From Fen-1258 sp947085815 (lineage in GTDB: Bacteria > Bacteroidota > Ignavibacteria > Ignavibacteriales > Melioribacteraceae): a stretch of 34,343 nt of DNA. Positions 16,667 through 25,600 of the stretch are shown piece after piece (the stretch's first letter is position 1; the number at the start of each line of letters is the position of its first letter). The notes below the pieces were generated by a model. That model ran no database searches. It saw nothing but the letters and a program-made list of their open reading frames with translations, and was not told the DNA's origin. Made by a program: the position numbers and the translations under genes. The stretch covers positions 1 to 34,343 of the forward strand of contig CAMTXU010000001.1 of assembly GCA_947085815.1 (NCBI GenBank). Direction: 5' to 3'.

Positions 16667-16741
16667 TCGGGGTGGGGAGATTCGAACTCCCGACCTCTTC
16701 GTCCCGAACGAAGCGCGCTAACCGGGCTGCGCTACACCCCG
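16667..16741 (-). tRNA. tRNA-Pro (anticodon CGG)
   Basis: The minus strand folds into a full cloverleaf of 75 bases. The acceptor CGGGGTG pairs with CACCCCG, the D stem is GCGC/GCGC, and the anticodon stem CTTCG/CGAAG encloses loop TTCGGGA with anticodon CGG. The T arm is GGGAG-TTCGAAT-CTCCC and the discriminator is A. The CCA end is not encoded (CAT follows), so it must be added after processing. It would read CCG proline codons. It lies in a plus-strand neighbourhood between the ZU5 lipoprotein and the ompA-like gene, with the GIY-YIG gene immediately 3'. Confidence 0.96.
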
Positions 16742-16835
16742 AAAATTACGGGGCTAAGATAAAATTTTTAACTGTGAGAAAAAAATATATGTTTTGAATT
16801 ATTTTTAATCCTTCACAAAAATAGGAGGAACCTAC

Positions 16836-17930
16836 ATGAAAAAATTTTCACTCTTACTTTCAATACTTTTCATCTTTACTGCTGAATCAGTTCAAGCGCA
16901 ATTAGCAAAAGATAGCTGGATAGCGGGCTTTGGATTTAAGTATCCAAGATTCGTCAGCATCAATTTAACTCCACTCAATTCGAATTACGGCGGATTTCTT
17001 TCCATACAAAGAAATTTTTCGGAGCACGTTGGGTTAAGATTTAGAACAGGCTTTTCTCACATGGAAAGCGAATTTGTTAATCCAAGTTTAGTTAAGATTG
17101 TGGAGAGCACAAATGCTCTTACCGGAGATCTTGATTTTATGTTTTATCTTGTCCCTTGTGAGCCAATTTCGCCCTATTTCTTTGGTGGGTTTGGAGGAGT
17201 TTATAAATCGCTCACTAACAAAGCTACTGCCACGTTGGATAACAATACTCTCAATTTTCAATTAAATTCCGGTATTGGTTTAGAGTGGAATTTAACAGAC
17301 GAATGGAAGTTCATTACTGAATTTGGATATCACATTACCAACAATTCTGAATTCGATGGTGCAATTGCAGCAACCGAAGTAAATGGTCGCGATAGCTACA
17401 TGGCTATTAATATTGGGCTTCTTTACTTTATAGATAAAGGAGAGCCATCTAAGTATTGTCAGTTATATTCCGGTATTACACAAGAATATAAAGACATGAC
17501 TAACTACAACAAGATTGAGGAAATGATAAAAAAACATATCCCTAAAGAAGTTATTAAAGAAGTTGTGGTTGAAAAACCAATGAAAGTTGCAACTGAAAAA
17601 TGGGTTCTTGTTGGAGTTAATTTCGAATTTAATAGTGCAAAACTTTTGGGTGAATCCTATCCAATTCTTTATGATGCGGCAAAAACTCTTTTAATGAATC
17701 CTAATATGAAAGTTGAAATACAAGGGTATACAGATAACGTGGGTTCAGAGAGTTATAACAAAAAACTTTCTCAAAAAAGAGCGGAAGCCGTAAAAGGATA
17801 TTTGACCTCTAAAGGTATTGCCGCTAATAGATTAACTGCGGCAGGTTTTGGTGAGAGTAATCCTGTGGCTGATAATAAAACAGCCGACGGCAGAGCCATG
17901 AACCGGCGCATCGAGTTTAAGGTGCAATAA
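16836..17930 (+). CDS. OmpA-family outer membrane protein
   Basis: The 364-residue protein has a signal peptide (about 1-21, VQAQ), an N-terminal 8-strand-like barrel (about 25-205), and a lysine-rich linker (about 220-250). An OmpA C-terminal peptidoglycan-binding domain follows at about 255-364. In the latter, VNFEFNSAKL, GYTDNVGSESYNKKLSQKRA and the terminal GRAMNRRIEFKV carry the conserved Asp and Arg that hold diaminopimelate. It would tether the outer membrane to the cell wall. AGGAGG lies 10 bases before the ATG. The gene is followed by the palindromic element at 17943, which may also act as its transcription end. Confidence 0.94.
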   Translation: MKKFSLLLSILFIFTAESVQAQLAKDSWIAGFGFKYPRFVSINLTPLNSNYGGFLSIQRNFSEHVGLRFRTGFSHMESEFVNPSLVKIVESTNALTGDLDFMFYLVPCEPISPYFFGGFGGVYKSLTNKATATLDNNTLNFQLNSGIGLEWNLTDEWKFITEFGYHITNNSEFDGAIAATEVNGRDSYMAINIGLLYFIDKGEPSKYCQLYSGITQEYKDMTNYNKIEEMIKKHIPKEVIKEVVVEKPMKVATEKWVLVGVNFEFNSAKLLGESYPILYDAAKTLLMNPNMKVEIQGYTDNVGSESYNKKLSQKRAEAVKGYLTSKGIAANRLTAAGFGESNPVADNKTADGRAMNRRIEFKVQ

Positions 17931-17942
17931 TTTTTTTAATAA

Positions 17943-18093
17943 GAGGCTGTCTCAAAAGATCGTTTGTCATCACGAGCGAAACGAAGTGATCTTATTATTT
18001 TGAAAAAATAAAAGATTGCTTCCCCGCAAAAAACGCGGGGCTGGCTATCACCTTATTCGCAATAGCTGTTTATATGACTTCTGAGACAACCTC
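17943..18093. repeat. 151-bp element with GAGGYTGTCTC inverted ends
   Basis: This lies in the 350-bp gap 17931-18280. GAGGCTGTCTCAAAAG (17943-17958) and CTTCTGAGACAACCTC (18078-18093) are inverted ends like those at 12821-12973. Inside is a different TGTCAT-type repeat (TTTGTCATCACGAGCG from 17962, AGATTGCTTCCCCGC, TGGCTATCACC) with the mini-hairpin CCCCGC/GCGGGG at 18022-18040. Because the right end runs into CTTTTAT, the folded element may also terminate transcription from the ompA-like gene. The remainder of the gap is the pyr promoter and leader. Confidence 0.65.
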
Positions 18094-18111
18094 TTTTATC
18101 TGCCAACCGAT

Positions 18112-18142
18112 TTTGTTCTGAAAAAAAAATGATTTAATTTTG
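18112..18142 (+). promoter_or_regulatory. Bacteroidota-type promoter for the pyr operon
   Basis: TTTG (18112-18115) and TAATTTTG (18135-18142), an exact TAnnTTTG, are separated by 19 bases, the spacing expected for the Bacteroidota primary sigma factor. A start near 18147-18150 would give a leader of about 135 bases that contains the complete PyrR-type attenuator. Confidence 0.5.
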
Positions 18143-18165
18143 TCAAAGAAAATTTTCCTTTAATT

Positions 18166-18259
18166 TTATCCGTGAGGTAAGCAAGGAATGAATAACAAAA
18201 ATAATATAAACAACAAAATAGATACCTCGGCGACTATATAGTCAACGGGGATTTTTTTT
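18166..18259 (+). promoter_or_regulatory. PyrR-type transcription attenuator leader
   Basis: TTATCCGTGAGGTAA (18166-18180) can form a small hairpin (CC-GTGA-GG plus TTA/TAA with one bulge), followed by GCAAGG. It closely resembles PyrR-binding loops with a UCCxGxGAGG core, with one base fewer in the loop. GAGGTA (18174-18179) is exactly complementary to TACCTC (18223-18228), an antiterminator pairing. TACCTC overlaps the left arm of a terminator ending in eight Ts. When UMP/PRPP status favours PyrR binding, GAGGTA would be sequestered and the terminator would form. The arrangement is seen in the sequence; the regulation is inferred from PyrR biology in other phyla. Confidence 0.65.
18225..18259 (+). 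terminator. Attenuator terminator upstream of pyrR
   Basis: CCTCG (18225-18229) pairs with CGGGG (18246-18250) with one G-T wobble. An inner palindrome GACTATATAGTC (18232-18243) extends the stem past a small internal loop. T8 follows at 18252-18259. It lies 21 bases upstream of the pyrR ATG, so it can only act as a conditional terminator within the operon leader. Confidence 0.7.
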
Positions 18260-18280
18260 ATTAGCCAAAGGCTAACAAAT

Positions 18281-18829
18281 ATGGACATAAAAGCGAAAGT
18301 AATTGATGAAGAGGGTCTAAACAGAACCCTCACCCGCCTTGCGCATGAAATTCTGGAAAAAAACAAAGGTTCGAAAAATCTTGTATTGATTGGAATGAGA
18401 ACACGCGGAGAATTTATAGGGGAGAGAATCAAAAATAAAATAAGAGAGATTGATAATTCCGAACCCAGCTTCGGCGTTTTAGACATCACTCTTTACAGAG
18501 ATGATTTTCGGAAACGGTTAAAACAACCTGAGATTTCCGTAACTAATATAACTTATGATGTAAACGAGAAGGACATTATTCTAATAGATGATGTTCTTTA
18601 TACGGGAAGAACTGTTCGTGCTGCGCTTGATGCGCTGATGGACCTTGGTAGACCCAACACAATTCAACTTTGTGTTTTAGTAGATAGAGGTCATCGTGAA
18701 TTACCCATTCGCGCAGACTTTATCGGAAAGAACATACCCACTTCCATCAATGAAGAAGTCCGTGTACGGATTAAGGAAACAGACGGGGAAGACGCGGTTT
18801 ATTTGGTTAACGCTCCAATTAAAAATTAG
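18281..18829 (+). CDS. pyrR: Bifunctional pyr operon attenuation regulator/uracil phosphoribosyltransferase
   Basis: The 182-residue protein has the phosphoribosyltransferase fold with the PRPP loop DIILIDDVLYTGRT (98-111) and the PyrR-typical VLVDRGHRELPIRADFIGK followed by PTS. PyrR binds pyr leader RNA in response to UMP and PRPP and has a secondary uracil phosphoribosyltransferase activity. The length is standard. It is the first gene of pyrR-pyrB-pyrC and lies directly behind an attenuator that fits PyrR control, which supports an RNA-binding role rather than an enzymatic role only. A 6-bp hairpin (TTAGCC-AAA-GGCTAA, 18261-18275) sits five bases before the ATG. Confidence 0.95.
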   Translation: MDIKAKVIDEEGLNRTLTRLAHEILEKNKGSKNLVLIGMRTRGEFIGERIKNKIREIDNSEPSFGVLDITLYRDDFRKRLKQPEISVTNITYDVNEKDIILIDDVLYTGRTVRAALDALMDLGRPNTIQLCVLVDRGHRELPIRADFIGKNIPTSINEEVRVRIKETDGEDAVYLVNAPIKN

Positions 18830-18839
18830 GAAGAGAAAA

Positions 18840-19760
18840 ATGTCATTATCAAGCAGACACTTATTAGGATTGAACGGCGTTCCGAAAGAGGATATTCAAC
18901 TAATTCTTGATACGGCTACAACATTCCGGGAAGTTCTTGAGAGACCAATTAAGAAAGTTCCGACACTTCAGGGCAAAACTATTGTGAATCTTTTTTATGA
19001 GGACTCAACAAGAACAAGAATATCATTTGAACTTGCGCAAAAGAGACTTTCAGCCGACACAATAAATTTTTCCACCTCGAGCAGCAGTGTTAAGAAGGGT
19101 GAAACTTTTAAGGATACAGTCAGAAATATTGAAGCCATGAAGGTTGATATGATTATCGTTCGACATAAATCCGCGGGTGTACCTCAATATTTAACGCGTA
19201 TCTCAAAAGCCAATATCATCAATGCAGGAGATGGATTGCACGAACATCCGACGCAAGGTTTGTTGGATATGTATTCGATACGCGAACGATTGGGAAAATT
19301 AGAAGGATTAAAAGTTTGTATAGTCGGAGATGTGGCTCACAGCCGGGTGGCACTCTCTAACATTTTTGGTTTGAAATCAATGGGAGCTATAGTATCCGTT
19401 TGCGGTCCGGCTACTATGATTCCTATAGGAATAGAATCACTCGGTGTAAAAGTTTATACGAGCATTGATGATGCGATGAAGAAAAATGATGTTCTTAATA
19501 TTCTGCGTATTCAGTTAGAACGAAATGCAGGCACCCGAATTCCATCTCTCCGTGAATATCATAATTATTTCGGAGTTACTTCAGAACGTATTAACAAGAA
19601 CAATAAGGAAATTGTAATTCTGCATCCCGGACCTATTAATCGTGGTGTTGAAATATCTTCCGAAGTGGCGGATGGACCATATCAGGTAATTCTCGATCAA
19701 GTTACAAATGGCGTTGCAGTTAGAATGGCGGTTTTATATCTGCTTGGAACAATGCATTAA
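18840..19760 (+). CDS. pyrB: Aspartate carbamoyltransferase catalytic subunit
   Basis: The 306-residue enzyme condenses carbamoyl phosphate and aspartate, the committed step of pyrimidine synthesis. The carbamoyl phosphate motif FYEDSTRTRISFE (52-64), the SSSVKKGET loop, HEHPTQ and HPGPINRGVEI are all present. I chose ATG 18840 because AGGAAG stands just upstream and MSLSSRHLLG matches the family start; the frame stays open upstream inside pyrR but out of its frame. It begins ten bases after the pyrR stop. No pyrI regulatory subunit gene follows, so the enzyme is probably of the unregulated trimer type or part of a complex with dihydroorotase. Confidence 0.96.
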   Translation: MSLSSRHLLGLNGVPKEDIQLILDTATTFREVLERPIKKVPTLQGKTIVNLFYEDSTRTRISFELAQKRLSADTINFSTSSSSVKKGETFKDTVRNIEAMKVDMIIVRHKSAGVPQYLTRISKANIINAGDGLHEHPTQGLLDMYSIRERLGKLEGLKVCIVGDVAHSRVALSNIFGLKSMGAIVSVCGPATMIPIGIESLGVKVYTSIDDAMKKNDVLNILRIQLERNAGTRIPSLREYHNYFGVTSERINKNNKEIVILHPGPINRGVEISSEVADGPYQVILDQVTNGVAVRMAVLYLLGTMH

Positions 19761-19772
19761 TTAAGGTGAAAA

Positions 19773-21062
19773 ATGAAAATTATACTTAAACAAGTCACAA
19801 TCTTAAATCCCGAACAAAAATTAAATCAGAAAAGTGATATGCTCATCGAAAACGGTGTGATAAAAAAAATAGGGAATTTGAATCAGGAGGATTTCAAATC
19901 ATCCGAAATCTTTGAATTTGAGAATAAATACTGTGTTCCCGGCTTTTTTGATATGCATGTTCATTTACGCGAACCCGGACGTGAAGACGAAGAGACAGTT
20001 GAATCCGGAAGTAATGCCGCTGCTGCGGGCGGATTTACTGGTATAGCTTGTATGCCTAATACAAATCCCGATATTGATTCTGCCGAGATAGTTCGATTCA
20101 TAAAAGAAAAAGCAAAAGATCATCTGGTTGATGTTTATCCCGTTGCTGCTGCAACACTTTCACGTAAAGGGGAAGCGCTTTCTCCAATGTATGAATTGTT
20201 TGATGCCGGCGCAGTCGCATTTTCTGACGATGGCGTTGCTATTAAAAATGCAGGTGTACTAAGAAACGTTTTTGAATACTCTAAAAATTTTAATACTCCT
20301 ATCATTGAACATTGCGAAGATGAATCAATGGCAGATGGAGTTATGAATGAAGGATTAATTTCAACTACTCTTGGTCTGGAAGGAATTCCAAATGTAGCAG
20401 AAGATTTAATTGTAATGAGAGATATAATGTTGGCGGAATTTGTTGGTGCAAAAGTTCACATCGCTCACATTAGTTCTAAAAATGCTGTTGAGCTGGTCCG
20501 TCAAGCAAAAAAACGGGGTGTTAAAGTTACGGCAGAGGTCACACCTCACCATTTCACTTTGACAGATGATTCAATAAAATCCTATGACACAAATTATAAA
20601 ATGAATCCGCCTTTACGTACACGTGCAGATGTTGACGCTATCATTGAAGGATTGAAAGACGGAACGATCGATTGCATTGCAAGTGACCACGCGCCGCACG
20701 CTATTGAAGAAAAAGAGATGGAATTCATATATGCGCCAAACGGAATCATAGGACTTGAGACTCAGCTTGGACTTGTGATTAGTGAATTAGTAAATAAAAA
20801 ACATTTGACAATTTCTCAAGCCGTCGAAAAATTGGCAATAAACCCGAGAAAAATTTTAAACATATCTGTGCCCCAGATTATGGAAGGGGAAGTTGCAAAT
20901 CTTACTGTTTTCGATTCTGAATTGATATGGACTGTTGACGTTTCGAAATTTAAATCGAAGGCGAAGAACTCTCCGTTTGATAAGCGATTGATGACGGGCA
21001 AATCGATTGCTGTGATTAATAAAAGAAAGATCTATTTCGAGGACAAGTTTATTCCTATCTAA
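19773..21062 (+). CDS. pyrC: Dihydroorotase (class I)
   Basis: The 429-residue amidohydrolase converts carbamoyl-aspartate to dihydroorotate, the step after PyrB. Zinc-site motifs are DMHVHLREPG (His62, His64), the IIEHCED and HIAHISS histidines, and the late Asp in ASDHAPHA. The MPNTNP segment and overall length match class I enzymes of the Bacillus/Aquifex type, which can assemble with aspartate carbamoyltransferase. It begins 12 bases after the pyrB stop with an AAGGTG site. It ends the operon; a long hairpin follows at 21072-21117. The remaining pyrimidine genes are not in the window. Confidence 0.95.
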   Translation: MKIILKQVTILNPEQKLNQKSDMLIENGVIKKIGNLNQEDFKSSEIFEFENKYCVPGFFDMHVHLREPGREDEETVESGSNAAAAGGFTGIACMPNTNPDIDSAEIVRFIKEKAKDHLVDVYPVAAATLSRKGEALSPMYELFDAGAVAFSDDGVAIKNAGVLRNVFEYSKNFNTPIIEHCEDESMADGVMNEGLISTTLGLEGIPNVAEDLIVMRDIMLAEFVGAKVHIAHISSKNAVELVRQAKKRGVKVTAEVTPHHFTLTDDSIKSYDTNYKMNPPLRTRADVDAIIEGLKDGTIDCIASDHAPHAIEEKEMEFIYAPNGIIGLETQLGLVISELVNKKHLTISQAVEKLAINPRKILNISVPQIMEGEVANLTVFDSELIWTVDVSKFKSKAKNSPFDKRLMTGKSIAVINKRKIYFEDKFIPI

Positions 21063-21071
21063 AATTCACAA

Positions 21072-21117
21072 AAGTGACCAGAGCTGTTCAATTAATCATA
21101 CAGCTCTGGATCCACTT
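21072..21117. terminator. Long hairpin after pyrC, possible terminator
   Basis: CCAGAGCTGT (21078-21087) and ACAGCTCTGG (21100-21109) form a perfect 10-bp stem with a 12-base loop, flanked by a further AAGTG/CACTT pair. No T-run follows, so it is not a canonical intrinsic terminator. It may stabilise the 3' end or stop transcription with help. Confidence 0.5.
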
Positions 21118-21250
21118 AAAATCCTTCACATTTTCACAAACAAAAAATCTTCCTAATCGAACTAAAAAGAAAGAATTTCGGCACATTAGATAGACATTTC
21201 ATTTGGCATTATGATTGAGTAATAGAGAACAGAATAATACGGAGAACGCT

Positions 21251-22084
21251 ATGAAAACCTTAAAAAGAATTTTGCTTTCTATATTAGTATTTGGAGTAAT
21301 CCTTTTTACCGGCTGCGATAAGCTGAATAATTTTTATGATGACACGCCACCATCACCACCAAAAAATGTTACAACAGTTACCGGGGATAATAGAGTTGAT
21401 ATTTTTTGGGATCATAATACCGAGCATGATGTTGCGGGCTATAACATTTATTACGCTTACTCATTTAATGGAAAGTATACACTCATCGGCAGCACGAAAA
21501 GCGATTCCTTTATTGATAATGGGGCAAAGAACGGAACAACGTATTACTATGCTGTAACAGCATATGATTATAATGGTAATGAGAGTGAACTTAGCAAAGA
21601 TGAAGTTAATGACACGCCCAGACCGGAAGGATTCGATCAAACAATTTACGATTACATCCGCTTTCCAAAAAATGCTGGTTATGATTTCAGCAAATTTATA
21701 ACTCTTCCATACGATGATAATCTAACCGACTTTTTCTTCGAGAATTATAACGGTACATATTATCTGAATGTTTGGGATGATTCTGATATTCAAGATATGG
21801 GTGCAACAAGAGATATTTGGGATATTAGTTACGCACCAACCGGCGGATGGGTTCCTTTAAAACAAGGTGAAAATGTAAAATATGTGAAAGCCATAATCGG
21901 GCACACATATGTAGTATGGACGTGGGATAATCATTACGCGAAAGTAAGAGTAAAGAATATTACGAATGAAAGAATTGTTTTCGATTGGGCATATCAACTG
22001 GTTGAAGGAAACAGGGAATTGAAAAGAGGGAATCTTTCCTCAGACCGTAAAGAAATTTCAAAGACGGTTATAAAGAAATATTAG
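21251..22084 (+). CDS. Lipoprotein with a fibronectin type III domain
   Basis: The 277-residue product has a signal with lipobox LFTGC (Cys22), so it should be membrane-anchored. A single FnIII domain spans about 35-125 (PPKNVTTVTGDNRVDIFWDH, VAGYNIYYAYS, GTTYYYAVTAYDYNGNESE). The remaining ~150 residues are rich in Tyr, Trp and Asp, with no family I recognise. I chose ATG 21251 because GGAG sits just upstream and the signal peptide then begins normally; a TTG at 21215 would add 12 polar residues. It is a single-gene unit closed by the terminator at 22111. The function is unknown; a surface or periplasmic binding role is a guess. Confidence 0.75.
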   Translation: MKTLKRILLSILVFGVILFTGCDKLNNFYDDTPPSPPKNVTTVTGDNRVDIFWDHNTEHDVAGYNIYYAYSFNGKYTLIGSTKSDSFIDNGAKNGTTYYYAVTAYDYNGNESELSKDEVNDTPRPEGFDQTIYDYIRFPKNAGYDFSKFITLPYDDNLTDFFFENYNGTYYLNVWDDSDIQDMGATRDIWDISYAPTGGWVPLKQGENVKYVKAIIGHTYVVWTWDNHYAKVRVKNITNERIVFDWAYQLVEGNRELKRGNLSSDRKEISKTVIKKY

Positions 22085-22110
22085 ACCAGATGCATCATTT
22101 CCTCTTGTTG

Positions 22111-22140
22111 AAAAGCATACCCAAGTGGTATGCTTTTTTA
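22111..22140 (+). terminator. Intrinsic terminator
   Basis: AAAAGCATACC (22111-22121) and GGTATGCTTTT (22127-22137) form a perfect 11-bp stem with loop CAAGT, running into further Ts. It ends the FnIII lipoprotein gene and argues that the next gene starts downstream at 22186, not at the in-frame ATG 22090. Confidence 0.88.
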
Positions 22141-22185
22141 TTTCTTTTCTTTATTTTACAAACGAACAAATGCCATAAATGCAAA

Positions 22186-22629
22186 ATGAAATTTCTAAAG
22201 ACATATAAAGTGATTATTCTTCTGAGTGTGTTTCTATTAATTGATCCTTTTACTGATATTAATTTATTAGCCCAAGATGTGAAGGGGAGGGAAGCTCATA
22301 AAGTTTTTTTGAGAATTGAGGACGGTTTAAATTCATCCGCGGTGGATAAATTTTCCAGCTACTTTGGGGATAAAAATTACCTTAGTCTTGCTAACGGAAC
22401 TACCGGATATTTCAGCGCCAATCAATCGTATTACGTGATTAAAGATTTTCTCAGCATTTATCAGAGTGTGTCTTTCAAATTGACAAATATCGTGACCGAA
22501 ACATCGACTCCCTTTGCTTCAGGTTCTCTAAAATACAACAGCAAAGGAATTCGAGATACAGCAACGGTATTCATCGCTTTATATTTAATCAACAACCAAT
22601 GGCGGATCTCACAGATAACAATAAATTAG
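22186..22629 (+). CDS. DUF4783-like (NTF2-fold) exported protein
   Basis: The 147-residue product has a signal peptide (about 1-30, ending LLAQ) followed by a small domain with the DUF4783 pattern: an early helix (RIEDGLNSSAVDKFSSYF), a central SYYVIKDFLSIY and a terminal LYLINNQWRISQITI. These are typical of the NTF2-like DUF4783 family common in Bacteroidota, whose function is not established. I chose ATG 22186 because the upstream in-frame ATG at 22090 lies before a strong terminator and would need translation through it. It is followed one base later by the sensor kinase gene, making it the likely first gene of a four-gene operon. Confidence 0.7.
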   Translation: MKFLKTYKVIILLSVFLLIDPFTDINLLAQDVKGREAHKVFLRIEDGLNSSAVDKFSSYFGDKNYLSLANGTTGYFSANQSYYVIKDFLSIYQSVSFKLTNIVTETSTPFASGSLKYNSKGIRDTATVFIALYLINNQWRISQITIN

Positions 22630-22630
22630 A

Positions 22631-25600
22631 ATGAGTATCATCATCTCAAATCGTAATAATAAATACATCTGGTTAATTTCAATACTTATTTTTATAATTT
22701 TCTTGTCGGGGGTGCTCTCTCCTATCCTTGTAGAAAAGAAAAAAAACAACTGGGACAGATTATTAGTCGATAAAATTGAAAATGTTGCATCATATATCAG
22801 TAATTCTTTAGACACTAGAACAGAAGTTCTTATTGAATCAAGCTCCCTCTTAAAGAAAGATTTACGTACTCTCCATCTTGATTCTACGGCTGATCAACAA
22901 TATTTGTTTTCAATTCTCTCCGATAATAAATATCAAAATTTATCGGTGCAAGTTTATAATTCGAACAAAACTCTCATCGCCTGGAACTCGGAACCCGTCC
23001 TGGATACGCAAGGACTTAAAAAAACAGAATCTTACATTAATCAATCTTTTTTTGTAAGCCGAAAACTTTTTACCTATCTCTGTTACGCAGATACGGTTTA
23101 TGCCGATAACGAGGTGATGTTTATTATTATGAGTCAGCAGATTGAAAAACACTATTCGCTTTCTCAGAAAAATGATCTATCACAAAATCTCGCGGATTCT
23201 CTTTCACACGCCTTATCAACAAAGATAGAAATTAATTACTCACCGCTAGCACAGTTATCGCGCGATGGCAGAAAATATTCATTTGCTCTACTTAATAACT
23301 ACAGCAATAAAATAGCCGTTGCAACATTTGATAAACCGTCTCTTGAATCGGCTGTGAATAAGCTCCAAAATACAATTACTTTGTTCCAATATTTTCTTTT
23401 TATTGTATTGATTGGTGTGCTAAGCTTTTGGTTCCGTTATTATTTTACAAAGATCAAAAAAAAGTCGGTGAGATTTATAATAATTACCTCACTTCTAGTC
23501 TCATTTCGGTTTTTACTTTTCTTTTTTGAAATACCCTCATCATTAGTTCGTGGTTCAGTGAACGATCCTTCTAATTTTTCTTCAATTTTTGCATTTGGAA
23601 TTGTCCGTTCACCATTGGAATTTCTAATCACCATCCTCTTTCTCCTAGGAATAATATTGACCGGCTACAAGTATACAATCGAACAATACGACGAGAGAAT
23701 TGAATTAGGAAGGAAAAATAAGATCATATTTATTTTTGTTACTCTCTTTCTAACGTTTTTAGTTCTTCTATCGCTTCGCGGATATGGCGCAGCAATAAAA
23801 AGTGTAATATTTGATTCTACAATTCGCTACTTCAAAGATTTTGCCCTAGTTCCGTCACCGCCTATCCTCTTAATGAATTTTAATATTCTCGCTCTCGGTT
23901 TTTGTTCTATCATTTTCTCTATCATTTTATTGATTTATATTTATTCTATAAACACTTTTTATGAAGAGAAGAAGGGATTTGCTTCATTTCTTCTCCTATT
24001 TATTTTCTTTCAGGCGGCGGGATGGCTTTTTGATTTATTGCAAAATGATCCGCAAGGCACTCCCATTATCAGAATAATTTATATCACAATAGTCTTTTCT
24101 CTTTTATATTTTATAATATTTCATAAAAGCAAAGCTTGGATAATTTTTGCCTATTATGCATTTGCCGCATCAATTGTGTCGGTCAGTTTACTGACATATT
24201 ATAACTCGCAGATTGAAAGGGAATCGTTAAAAACTACCGCTCATGAATTAACACGTACCAACCATGACCTAATTGAATTCATGGTTTTTCAGACGCTGGT
24301 TCAAATCCGGCAGGATGCACGCGCAATAAATTCCTTTTATGAAATAAGTAATTTATCTTCAGACGCTTTTATTCTTTGGACAGGCAGTTTGCTTTACAGG
24401 GAAGGGCTACCCTCCGCGTTAAATTTCTATGACGACTCTAACAATTTTGTTGGGGGTTATCAAACTGGTAAAATAGTTCCTTTTAAAATTATCGAGAAAC
24501 ATCTTCTTGAGATGAAGGATAGTTTAAGAATCTTCAGGGAAACAAATCAATACAGCAATGCAGTTACTTATAACGGGATTGTAAAGTTAAAGAATAACCA
24601 AAAACTGTTGGGATATGCAGTTGTTACTGCTGTTTATGATGAAGATCATTTCAATTTTGCAGAACTGCCGAGAATTCTTATCCCGCAAAGAGCCGGTATT
24701 TCGTCTGCGGTTGATTTTAATAAACTGAAAATATTTCATTTTTATAACGGAGAGCTGGCTCGTTCTTATGGCGGGGTTAATCTTTCTCCGGAAGAGCAAA
24801 AACAAATATTGAATTCTGAATTTACTTCTTATTCTGAATCGTGGCTGAATATGAATATAAATAATGAAAACAATCTTGTTTACGCCCTCAAATTAGATTC
24901 TCCGGATACAAAAAAAGTATTAGCGATAGCTCTGGAAGAAAAAAATTTTTCATGGAATCTCTCCGATTTTTTTAAGGTGTTTTTTGTTCATACAATTATT
25001 ATTTCCCTATTAATAATTGTATTTGCGATTGCACGATTCAAAAAAACAAAAATAGTTTTTGCTTCCTATAGGACCAGACTAATCGGCGCGTTTTTAGTTA
25101 TCTCGTTAATCCCATTAATCATTACTGCTCTTTATTTCCGCAGTATTACAGAAGAAAAAAATAACCAGTTGATTGAGAAACGTTTAACAGAAATGTCAGA
25201 ACAAGTTGAATCTTACCTTACTCTTTATGCCCCGGGCACATCCGCAGGTAAATTACTCATATTCGAAAAAGCTGCGCACGATCTTAATATTAATTTTTCC
25301 ATCTATTCAGATAAAGATCTTTTATTCAGTTCACTTGAAGTATACAGCGAGGTTGGCTTAATTCGATCAACTCTCAGTTCATCCGTGTATAAAAATTGCG
25401 TTCTCGGGAAAAATGAAAGAATATATTTGAGCGAGAAATTAGAAAATACACGGTTCAATTCGGTTTATTCGATAACGGATTTTAACAATCAGAAAGTTAT
25501 ACTTAAAGTTGACGACCTTTTCAATAAGGTTATGGTTCCTCTTTCAGACGTCGAACTGGATATATTCCTATTCGGAGTGTTTTCACTAGCGGTTCTATTA

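Noticed and set aside
16615..16797. Plus-strand open frame across tRNA-Pro (reads VGRFELPTSSSRTKRANRA)
   Set aside because: It is the antisense translation of the tRNA gene, a well-known false protein; the cloverleaf explains the sequence fully.
18232..18243. GACTATATAGTC palindrome as a transcription factor operator
   Set aside because: It sits exactly in the upper stem of the attenuator terminator, which explains the symmetry.
22090..22185. Longer version of the DUF4783-like protein starting at ATG 22090
   Set aside because: The added region contains a perfect intrinsic terminator of the preceding gene and no signal-peptide logic; ATG 22186 gives a normal exported protein.
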